Virus record (IMG/VR): IMGVR_UViG_3300044634_001060
Span: 1 to 50,730 of that record
DNA length: 50,730 nucleotides
Origin: a virus
Reading direction: 5' to 3' (one strand)
Position numbers and translations under genes: made by a program. The notes under the pieces are model-generated. The model was not told where the DNA came from. It saw only the letters and a list, made by a program, of their open reading frames with translations, and did no database searches. Shown piece after piece: positions 1-6,495 of this stretch (its first letter is position 1; the number at the start of each line of letters is the position of its first letter).

Positions 1-413
1 AGTGGAGTCATAGTTCACCCTTTGCAGGGTGAACAAAAAAGAAAGCGTCATCACGATGAGCTTCGCCATCTCCAACCCGGGTGCTTATTAGGAAGCAGAG
101 CGCCTTCTCTCCCCATACACTACCGTCACTTGTATTCGCTCGGAAGCCAATATAATCTAGTGGAGTTTGATTATATCAACTAGCGGGTTGCTTTTTCTCA
201 GTGCCCGCATTCTTTTAATGCCATAACGTTGTTTGCATCTTGCCGACTGCATTCCAGAATCTAACGCCGCGTTTAACGGAGCCTCAAGGAAACCGATATA
301 GTCCTCGGTGGGGCGGTGCAGTGCCTATGTATGTGCCTTAAAAAAGGTTTAAATTTGATGCCAGGGAGATTTTGATTAGCCGTGTAAGCCGGGATGCCAT
401 GTTGTATTGTTAG
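1..413. other. Unassigned terminal region, possible broken gene
   Basis: No secure gene is seen. On the minus strand two 55-codon open stretches lie end to end in different frames: 324-157 (ends TAG) and 175-8 (ends TGA). A -1 shift near 175 would join them into about 105-110 residues. Neither has a convincing start codon with a ribosome binding site, and an in-frame TAG lies directly upstream of the first. Both contain the peptide DYIGF, encoded with three synonymous differences, which hints at coding. Codons here (CTG, CAC, CGC, CCC, ACC, GAG) are more GC-rich than in neighbouring genes. A perfect 8-bp inverted repeat (150-157/169-176) sits at the frame junction, and another (14-21/28-35) lies near the window edge. 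Plus-strand frames are also open for about 40 codons, so an RNA gene or a decayed insertion remains possible. Confidence 0.25.
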
Positions 414-836
414 TTATAATGCCTTGAGTGCTTCTTTTAATATTTGTGAGCCGCCTACTCTAACGTTAATAATTCCGTTGTAATATTCGTCGGTTTCTAA
501 AACTTTACGCTCAAATTGTTCTCTAGCTTCTAAATAACTGGCTACGCCTCTGCTAGGACAAAAATAAAGTATTTCCCTAGTAAAGTTATTGGGTCCTAGC
601 TTTGCTACATCTTCTAGCAAGTTGTCGCTACTGCCCCAATACTCTCGCCAATCACTTTCTACTGTGCTTCTACGCTTGTTCTTCTTGCCCTTTAGTGGCG
701 GGCGAGTCTTTTTAAACTTGGCTAACTTTTTACCCACATACTTTCGATTGTTGGTTAAGTTAGTAATCAAGTATACAAACGCTTCAGTACCTTCCGGTAA
801 TTCGTTTACTGTTTGACCTTCATGTGTCCATTGCAT
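414..836 (-). CDS. GIY-YIG (Seg-like) endonuclease domain protein
   Basis: This 140-residue protein belongs to the GIY-YIG nuclease superfamily, whose members cut DNA and in T4-like phages often act as free-standing homing endonucleases. The GIY element appears as VYL (residues 21-23) inside VYLITNLTNNRKYVG, and the YIG element as YVG (33-35). A basic stretch follows (PPLKGKKNKRR, 47-57), then ESDWREYWGSS (60-70), a pattern I associate with SegE-like proteins of marine T4-like phages. It is short for a complete homing enzyme and no separate DNA-binding domain is visible, so activity is uncertain. It lies downstream of the sulfotransferase-like gene on the same strand with a 33-base gap. No strong ribosome binding site is seen. 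A late-promoter-like AGTAAATA ends four bases before the ATG. Confidence 0.75.
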   Translation of the reverse strand: MQWTHEGQTVNELPEGTEAFVYLITNLTNNRKYVGKKLAKFKKTRPPLKGKKNKRRSTVESDWREYWGSSDNLLEDVAKLGPNNFTREILYFCPSRGVASYLEAREQFERKVLETDEYYNGIINVRVGGSQILKEALKAL

Positions 837-840
837 GCTC

Positions 841-848
841 TATTTACT
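841..848 (-). promoter_or_regulatory. Possible late-promoter motif AGTAAATA
   Basis: The minus strand reads AGTAAATA, then gagc, then the ATG of the GIY-YIG gene. It resembles the T4-type late motif TATAAATA with a G at position 2, like the TGTAAATA seen at 41953. With T4 spacing, transcription would begin at the start codon itself. It could be chance, since the gene can also be read from the upstream operon. Confidence 0.3.
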
Positions 849-869
849 TGAGCAAGCGTTGTTTAACAG

Positions 870-1448
870 TTATTTAGAATAAAATAAGTCTCTAGGATCA
901 AAATCAATCCTAGGTGGCTCTTCCGACCATACAATTGGTCGGCTATAGCGTTTGTGAGTTGCAAACGGCAAGTGTTCGTACTCTACTAACTCGCAGTTTA
1001 ATGTTTTATAATAATTTGCTAACTCATTATATCCACTACGCAGATGATTAATGCAGTGATCATAAAAGTTTAAATCTAACTCAATTTCAGACACTGGTTG
1101 CGGTTCGCCGCTCCATATGTTAGTTGTGTGTGCTAGGTAATAACTTTTACACTGTTCGTTAAAATCAGAACGTATGAGTATATAAATCTTAGATGAAAGT
1201 TTTATTAGCTCTTTCTCAATTAGATTAGCTCGTTTGAATAACGGTCGTATATTTCTAATGTGCCACGGGAAACACTTGACCACTGAATTGTTATTTTGTT
1301 TAACATATTCTAGTTTCTGGATTTGCCTGTCAACATCTAGTTCTGGATCACCAAAGTACTCGTCTAAATTATCGTACGAATATTGTTCAGCAACATGATT
1401 GCAAAACCATGTGCTGCCAGTTCTAGGTGTTGTTAAAACTAAAATCAT
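870..1448 (-). CDS. Sulfotransferase-like protein
   Basis: A 192-residue protein with the signature of PAPS-dependent sulfotransferases, which move a sulfuryl group from PAPS to a hydroxyl or amino acceptor. The N-terminal MILVLTTPRTGSTWF (1-15) matches the 5'-phosphosulfate-binding loop, of the PRTGST form seen in Stf0/LPS-type enzymes. IYILIRSDFNEQCKSYYLA (88-106) resembles the 3'-phosphate-binding segment with conserved Arg and Ser. The protein is shorter than most family members (about 250-300 residues), so it may be a minimal form. Its ATG overlaps the gp46 stop codon (ATGA), so it is co-translated with the recombination genes. The acceptor is unknown; a glycan made by the accessory genes at 42-50 kb, or a host surface sugar, is speculation. 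It has no counterpart in T4. Confidence 0.7.
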   Translation of the reverse strand: MILVLTTPRTGSTWFCNHVAEQYSYDNLDEYFGDPELDVDRQIQKLEYVKQNNNSVVKCFPWHIRNIRPLFKRANLIEKELIKLSSKIYILIRSDFNEQCKSYYLAHTTNIWSGEPQPVSEIELDLNFYDHCINHLRSGYNELANYYKTLNCELVEYEHLPFATHKRYSRPIVWSEEPPRIDFDPRDLFYSK

Positions 1449-3214
1449 TCCACGTATTCAGTGTCAGTGTTGTAGCTGGTAAAGCCGCCTTCCTTGATAA
1501 CTGTTAGAACATTATTCACACGCCCTACCAGTTCTTCTTTGTGGCTGATCAAGAAAATGTTCTTGCCATTTTCTCTGTTCATCTTCTTGAGAATTGCAAG
1601 ACTGTTTTCTACACCCATTGTGTCCATGCCCGAATCAATAAGTTCGTCGATGCACATTAGGTTCATGGGTTGATTTAGACTTTCGTAAATGTCACGGAAA
1701 GCCCAGCTTAGACTTAGAATCAATCTGTTACGTTCACCTCGACTTAGATTGTCAAAGTCTAGGTCTCTGCCGTACTCGGTAATTTCAACTGTTAAGTCAC
1801 TGTTGAATTTAACGTCATGTGGCAATCCAATCTTATCTAGATAGTATGCAAGACGATGATTCAAGTATGCAATGTTTTGATCAATAATCTTCTTACGGAT
1901 AAAACTGTCTTTGCTGGTCAGTAGCTTGAGTAGGAACTCTTGATGGTCTTTGAGATATGTAAGCTCGTTGATTAAGTCAAAGCTGATATCTTGCAAGCCA
2001 GTGTTTTTAAGACTATCGATCTGGTCAATGTATGGATTAACTTCTGATGTCTTTTCGCTGTACTGCACTGTCAGTGTTTCTAAATTATGCTTGTGTTCTA
2101 ATGCACCCTCTAAACTATCATAAAAGGTTGTTGCATCATCTGTGATATTACCAACAGCATTAATTGCTTCTACAAGTTCGTTGAGTCTGGCTGCAACATC
2201 ATCGTTGTACTTGACTTCTTCTTTGAGCTTGTTTGCTAAATCATGTGCATACTGTTCGTGTGTATCTAAGTGTGCTGTGCCTTGTTTACATGCAGGGCAT
2301 ACACCTTCTTCGGCATTTTTAATATTACCACGAAGTTCGTCACACTTCTTTGTACTGCGATTAAGCGATGTTTCTGTACGATCACGTTCGTTTTCAAGAA
2401 CAGTTTTTGCGTCGCGCTGTTCTTTGTTTTGTTGATTGGTCTTGTGACCTTCAATTTCGATTTCGATGTCAATCTCGCTCAATGCGCTGATAACATTTTG
2501 CATATCGGCCAGCTTGTCGGACTTAGTTTTCTCCCATGCCCTACTGCGGCTTTCAATTTCAGTGATGTTCTTCTCAATACGCTCGTTGCTGGTTTTTACA
2601 ACATTGATTCGGATTTCTTCGTCGCGAATAGTATCCTTGGTTTGCTTTAGCAGTTCTTTGAGAACATCCGCCTTTGCACTAAGCTCAGTGATACCTAACA
2701 GTTGTTCAATCATGGCACGTTGGTCATTTGACTTCATGCTAAGGAATGGTTCAGTATAGGTATTAAGTGCTACAATGTGCTTGAACATTTCATGTGGAAA
2801 GCCCACAATGCGTTCGATGTCTTTTTGTGTCTCTCTACTATCACCCTGCGCATCATCGTCTTCGTTGGTTTCGACGCCGTCAACAAAGAAGCGAAGAATG
2901 TTGGGTTTACGACCACGTTCGATGCGATATGCTTTGCCGTTGACTTCAAAGTCAACAGTAACAATCATAGTTTTACCGTTGGTCTTATTAATGAGATTAT
3001 CTTTTTTGATGTTAGTTAATGCTTCGCCATATAGTCCGTAACTAAGTGCATTAACAATTGTAGTCTTGCCAGTACCGTTGCGGCTACCATCACCACCTAG
3101 GTCAAGATTATGACCCAGTACCAGTGTTAGATTACAATTATCAAAATTAACAGCCTGAGTTTGTGCGCCAATACTCATAAAGTTTTTGGCGCTTACATTT
3201 TTAATTTTTAACAT
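1445..3214 (-). CDS. 46: gp46-like recombination endonuclease subunit (SbcC/Rad50-type ATPase)
   Basis: A 589-residue ATPase subunit of the gp46/gp47 complex, the phage counterpart of Rad50-Mre11. In T4 this complex resects DNA ends for recombination-dependent replication and takes part in host DNA breakdown. The Walker A motif is SRNGTGKT (44-51). A long coiled-coil region (about 165-440) is broken by a zinc-hook CPAC (306-309). The ABC signature is LSRGERNRL (490-498), Walker B is MNLMCIDEL (517-525) with Asp523-Glu524, and the switch His is in ISHKE (about 558). The length matches T4 gp46 (560). Its ATG overlaps the gp47 stop (TAATG) and its own stop overlaps the next start (ATGA), so the four genes form one coupled unit. 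Confidence 0.95.
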   Translation of the reverse strand: MLKIKNVSAKNFMSIGAQTQAVNFDNCNLTLVLGHNLDLGGDGSRNGTGKTTIVNALSYGLYGEALTNIKKDNLINKTNGKTMIVTVDFEVNGKAYRIERGRKPNILRFFVDGVETNEDDDAQGDSRETQKDIERIVGFPHEMFKHIVALNTYTEPFLSMKSNDQRAMIEQLLGITELSAKADVLKELLKQTKDTIRDEEIRINVVKTSNERIEKNITEIESRSRAWEKTKSDKLADMQNVISALSEIDIEIEIEGHKTNQQNKEQRDAKTVLENERDRTETSLNRSTKKCDELRGNIKNAEEGVCPACKQGTAHLDTHEQYAHDLANKLKEEVKYNDDVAARLNELVEAINAVGNITDDATTFYDSLEGALEHKHNLETLTVQYSEKTSEVNPYIDQIDSLKNTGLQDISFDLINELTYLKDHQEFLLKLLTSKDSFIRKKIIDQNIAYLNHRLAYYLDKIGLPHDVKFNSDLTVEITEYGRDLDFDNLSRGERNRLILSLSWAFRDIYESLNQPMNLMCIDELIDSGMDTMGVENSLAILKKMNRENGKNIFLISHKEELVGRVNNVLTVIKEGGFTSYNTDTEYVE

Positions 3215-4230
3215 TAGACCTCAAGTTTATTATAGATGTCAATAAGAACTTGTTTGTCAACTGTGTTAGATTCAATAGTATCCAGCTGACTGAGAACAAT
3301 TTGATCAACGCTTTCAAAACTAATTTCGCCGCCCTCAAAGTTTTCTTCCTCGTCCTTAACAGGCATCAATTGTAGTTCTCTAACTTTGTAAAGTTCAGAA
3401 AACTTTTCTCGAATAAAATTAGCTTCTTCGTAGCTAATATTAATGTTTAATTTTACACGAGCATAGGTGTATTCGTCAAGTAAATTCTGATGGTTATCAA
3501 TTAATTCACTTAGTGAAAATACTTTAAACTTTGGACAAGCATCCCAATTCACGTATACAGGTTCTTCGCCCCACGTAAGGAACATAGCACCACGTTCATT
3601 GTCATCAACGTCTGCATAGTTGTGCGGGAAAGCATTACCAATATAGTGAATGTTGTTTTTGTATTGACGCTTGTGGAAGTGTCCGCTAAACACGTACTCT
3701 GGTCCACTTAGGTGTTCTGCTTTGAGTCCACCATGATCAGGCATTTCTACCATTGCGTTCATTTTGAAGTACGGTAGTTCTAAGTGACCAAACAAATACT
3801 TGACCTTTAGCTTTTGTACTTGCTTCCACTCATCTGCCACTAGCCACGGTAAAATAGCAACGTCGCCTTGCATGAACTTTTCATCTACCATTACAAAATT
3901 AGGTAGATCTCTAGCATACTCTACGCTGTTAAGTTCACGCTTGTCCTTGTAGTACAAGTCGTGGTTACCAGTGATAAAGTAGACCTTTTCAAAGTTGTCA
4001 TTTAGCTTCTTGAGGTCTTTGATACTAGCGTTCATTGTAGCAACGTTAACGCTGGCACGATGGTGACTCCAGTCACCTAAGAAGATACATGTCTCGGCAC
4101 CGCGAGCTTTTGCTTCCGCAATAAACCAATCAACAAATCGATGACAATCGTCTAAGTGAATGCGGCTGTTTTGCTTTAATCCGTAATGAATGTCTGTGAA
4201 GCAAGCCGCTGTTTTAAACAGTTGGCTCAT
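3214..4230 (-). CDS. 47: gp47-like recombination endonuclease subunit (Mre11/SbcD-type nuclease)
   Basis: A 338-residue metallophosphoesterase, the nuclease partner of gp46; T4 gp47 is 339 residues. The metal-binding motifs are all visible in order: FTDIHYG with Asp13 and His15, FLGDWSHHR with Asp53, TGNHD with Asn89, His90 and Asp91, then FGHLE and SGHFHKR for the later histidines. These coordinate two Mn/Mg ions for DNA cleavage. The gene overlaps gp55 upstream by ATGA and touches gp46 downstream by one base. This gives fixed stoichiometry and expression from the sigma-70-type promoter at 5134-5162, the time at which T4 also makes its recombination proteins. No key residue is missing. Confidence 0.95.
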   Translation of the reverse strand: MSQLFKTAACFTDIHYGLKQNSRIHLDDCHRFVDWFIAEAKARGAETCIFLGDWSHHRASVNVATMNASIKDLKKLNDNFEKVYFITGNHDLYYKDKRELNSVEYARDLPNFVMVDEKFMQGDVAILPWLVADEWKQVQKLKVKYLFGHLELPYFKMNAMVEMPDHGGLKAEHLSGPEYVFSGHFHKRQYKNNIHYIGNAFPHNYADVDDNERGAMFLTWGEEPVYVNWDACPKFKVFSLSELIDNHQNLLDEYTYARVKLNINISYEEANFIREKFSELYKVRELQLMPVKDEEENFEGGEISFESVDQIVLSQLDTIESNTVDKQVLIDIYNKLEV

Positions 4231-5108
4231 AGATCGTCATATTCCTCATGTGAAGGCTTGTCAGCTTCTGCACTTTCTCTGAGTTGGCGGATTTCTGCTT
4301 CGTGCGCCAACTGTCTGCTGTAGCTGGGCATATGACCCTGCTCAATCAAAATGTCGTCACGAATAGTTTGATTGCGTTTTTCTAAGTTTAGCACTCGAGT
4401 AAAACTGTTGTTTACTGCGGCAGTGTAATAAGCAAACGGATTATCAGATTTTGCTTCATTGAACTGTAGTCCAACTTGACTTAGCTGTACCAGTGCTTGC
4501 CCACGCATTTCATCAATGTATGTGTATCCGCGCCAGTTAGCACGATGGCTGTAACGCTCAACTAGCTTTAAGAACATTGTACCTAATGTATTTGTAATGC
4601 GTCCGTGGTCAACACAGAAGTCGCCGTTGCTAATACTGCCACGCCAGTGACTGCGCACAACTTCTTTTAGCTCATTGTTTTGATAAGCATAGTGCTTGAA
4701 TGGTGGGAAGTTTACACGGCTCTTTTCTTCGGCTTCGTTTTTTGGATTCTTTTTACGACCTTCTTCTTCCGGGATATGCTCGTATGTCATTACTCGAAAT
4801 ACAACTTCGTCGTCGCCAATTGAATCAGGGTCAACAGCAAAGTCTTTTTGCTTGGGCTTGTTACGATAATCTTTTGAATCGTGCCCTAGCATAGCTTCTG
4901 CGTAACCCTCACTTTGGATACGTGCAGCCTTATTTTCTTTTGCTTGTTTTAAGGCTTTTTTATCGATGTTCTTGATGTTATCTACAATAATATCGTACAT
5001 GTCGTAACGGTCGTCTTCAACATAACAAAAGGTAATTTTGCTTTTATGAATCTCCTTTAGAATGTCTTTGTTATTGAGATAGTTTTGCTTTTTGGCTGTT
5101 ATTGTCAT
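4227..5108 (-). CDS. 55: gp55-like late-transcription sigma factor
   Basis: A 293-residue protein of the gp55 family, small sigma factors that bind host core RNA polymerase and recognise the late promoter (TATAAATA in T4). The conserved core lies in the second half: RANWRGYTYIDEMRGQAL (about 189-206), then NPFAYYTAAVNNSFTRVLN, then KRNQTIRDDILIEQGHMPSYSRQL, which correspond to sigma region 2-like helices. T4 gp55 is only 185 residues. The extra N-terminal 130 residues are charged, contain VVFRVMTYEHIP and VNFPPFKHYAYQ, and appear to be a feature of marine gp55 forms. The ATG has a good ribosome binding site (CAGGAGT, spaced about 7). The gene faces away from a late promoter 115 bases upstream, so the switch gene lies beside one of its own targets. 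Confidence 0.9.
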   Translation of the reverse strand: MTITAKKQNYLNNKDILKEIHKSKITFCYVEDDRYDMYDIIVDNIKNIDKKALKQAKENKAARIQSEGYAEAMLGHDSKDYRNKPKQKDFAVDPDSIGDDEVVFRVMTYEHIPEEEGRKKNPKNEAEEKSRVNFPPFKHYAYQNNELKEVVRSHWRGSISNGDFCVDHGRITNTLGTMFLKLVERYSHRANWRGYTYIDEMRGQALVQLSQVGLQFNEAKSDNPFAYYTAAVNNSFTRVLNLEKRNQTIRDDILIEQGHMPSYSRQLAHEAEIRQLRESAEADKPSHEEYDDL

Positions 5109-5133
5109 GCAGACTCCTGTAAGATTTCTTACC

Positions 5134-5162
5134 AGTATAACAGTATTTTATAACAAAGTCAA
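5134..5162 (-). promoter_or_regulatory. Sigma-70-type early promoter for the gp55-gp47-gp46 operon
   Basis: The minus strand reads TTGACT (5162-5157), a 17-base spacer, then TATACT (5139-5134). Both boxes are one base from consensus with ideal spacing. Transcription would start near 5127, giving a leader of about 20 bases that carries the gp55 ribosome binding site. Confidence 0.8.
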
Positions 5163-5222
5163 CGAAAAACTGGCTTTTCTTGAACTTTCTGGCTAGCATT
5201 TAACATGGGCTTTAATTTGATA

Positions 5223-5230
5223 GATAAATA
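5223..5230 (+). promoter_or_regulatory. Late promoter GATAAATA
   Basis: GATAAATA matches the T4-type late motif with the degenerate first base seen in marine T4-like phages. With T4 spacing (motif at -13 to -6) transcription starts at A5236. That leaves a 13-base leader containing AGGAGA ahead of the ATG at 5249. It would drive the baseplate block to the terminator at 12094. Confidence 0.8.
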
Positions 5231-5248
5231 CTACAATAGGAGAACGCT

Positions 5249-6184
5249 ATGGCAGATCAACCAAACAGATTTACAAATGGCAGGGTGTTTAGTGCATTAG
5301 GTACAACACTTGAAAGCAAGCTGAGTAACCAAGTAGGCAAAGGGTTATCCAAGGTTAAAAATCCAATACTACGATCTGGTTTAGGCTCTATCGTTAATAA
5401 CTTCCTGCCAGGTTTTGGTGGTGGTATTCCAGACTTCAGCGACAATAACTATAGAGAGTTGGTTAATAACAGATTAAGCGCCATTGCACAAGAAACTTCA
5501 AATGTTATTGCAAAACAAAATACTATTAGCACCACAGGCACCAGCGATAAACTCACCAACGGTTATGACTGGCGAGCCAGACTTCGACCAAAGTCGGGTG
5601 GTGTAGAACAGTTTTATGGTACAGTTGCCAGCGGTGAAGCACTGATGCGACCGCTCAAAGAAAGCGGCGGCCTAGTATGGCAGTACACTCCTAATATCTT
5701 TTTAAGCGGTACTGCTGAATACAATCAGGCTCTGATGCAGGGCATGAATTATCCTATTAACACGTTTATTAGCAGTCGTCCGCCTGATATTCCTGTTGCC
5801 GCTGACTTCACAGCCAATGACATTTACGAAGCACGTTACCTATTAGGTATCATGACTTTTCTTAAAGTGTGTACCAAAGCCTATTACGGAGATGCATCCG
5901 TAGCCAGTGGTGATTACGGTACGCCTCCTCCGGTCCTGCTGTTTGAATACCTGGGTGACCACGGATTTAACAAAGTTCCTGTAGTGGTATCAAACTATAG
6001 TATACAGCTCAGCGATGATGTTGATTATGTTCCTGTAGTTGTAAACGATTCTGTAACACATGTTCCTACTAAAACTAACATTGTTATAACTCTTACACCT
6101 AATTATACTCCGCATAAACTACGCAGACGCTTTGACCTCAATGCAGTAAGAACCGGACAAGCATACAAGGATGGGTTCATCTAA
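5249..6184 (+). CDS. gp48/gp54-like baseplate tail-tube cap protein
   Basis: A 311-residue protein resembling the T4 gp48 and gp54 pair, which cap the baseplate hub and start tail-tube polymerisation. The recognisable part is the tube-protein-like beta domain: LVWQYTPNIFLSGTAEY (about 141-157), then NYPINTFISSRPPDIPV, then EARYLLGIMTFLKVCTKAYYG (about 194-214), PPPVLLFEYLGDHGFNKVPV and DDVDYVPV. The N-terminal 80 residues are Gly/Asn-rich with no clear fold. T4 gp48 is 364 and gp54 is 320 residues, and I cannot decide which is the true counterpart; no second copy lies in this window. The start is set by AGGAGAACGCT just upstream. The stop overlaps the gp53 ATG (TAATG). Confidence 0.75.
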   Translation: MADQPNRFTNGRVFSALGTTLESKLSNQVGKGLSKVKNPILRSGLGSIVNNFLPGFGGGIPDFSDNNYRELVNNRLSAIAQETSNVIAKQNTISTTGTSDKLTNGYDWRARLRPKSGGVEQFYGTVASGEALMRPLKESGGLVWQYTPNIFLSGTAEYNQALMQGMNYPINTFISSRPPDIPVAADFTANDIYEARYLLGIMTFLKVCTKAYYGDASVASGDYGTPPPVLLFEYLGDHGFNKVPVVVSNYSIQLSDDVDYVPVVVNDSVTHVPTKTNIVITLTPNYTPHKLRRRFDLNAVRTGQAYKDGFI

Positions 6185-6495
6185 TGCCTGAAAATAGAAT
6201 TCGCAAAGATAGTTTTATCAAAAACACTGCAATACTGGATGGTCTGTTTCTAGACTATAATTCGTTGCCATCAATTCCAAAATATGACTCTGACGAAGAA
6301 TATATAATTGATCAAGCATATAACCAAAGACCGGATTTATTGGCATATGTGCTTTATGGAAACTCACGTTTGTGGTGGGTGTTCGCATTAAGAAATCCTG
6401 ATGTGATAGAAGATCCGTCGGGTGATTTTTTAGCTGGAAAAACAATTAGATTGCCCACTAAAGAAACCGTAAACATTGTAGCAGAGAGTGCGTAA
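6184..6495 (+). CDS. 53: gp53-like baseplate wedge protein
   Basis: A 103-residue protein matching the N-terminal part of the T4 gp53 family. gp53 joins neighbouring baseplate wedges around the hub. Diagnostic sequence is QRPDLLAYVLYGNSRLWWVF (48-67), then ALRNPDVIEDPSGDFLAGKTIRLP, the usual gp53 pattern of a Trp-Trp segment followed by a short LysM-like end. T4 gp53 is 196 residues, so this is a compact version, as commonly seen in marine T4-like phages. It is coupled at both ends: its ATG shares a base with the upstream stop, and its stop overlaps the ATG of the hub gene (TAATG). Confidence 0.8.
   Translation: MPENRIRKDSFIKNTAILDGLFLDYNSLPSIPKYDSDEEYIIDQAYNQRPDLLAYVLYGNSRLWWVFALRNPDVIEDPSGDFLAGKTIRLPTKETVNIVAESA

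Noticed and set aside
14-35. Perfect 8-bp hairpin (GTTCACCC with GGGTGAAC) as a transcription terminator
   Set aside because: It is followed by A residues on the plus strand and is not followed by a T run on the minus strand. It also falls inside an open minus-strand frame.
295-304. GATATAGTCC resembling the S element of group I introns
   Set aside because: No convincing P, Q or R elements or P7 partner could be placed around it, and no split exon gene is visible on either side.
2142-3041. Several plus-strand frames of 80-126 codons opposite gp46
   Set aside because: They overlap a certain gene on the other strand and have Cys/Leu/Ser-rich compositions typical of antisense frames.
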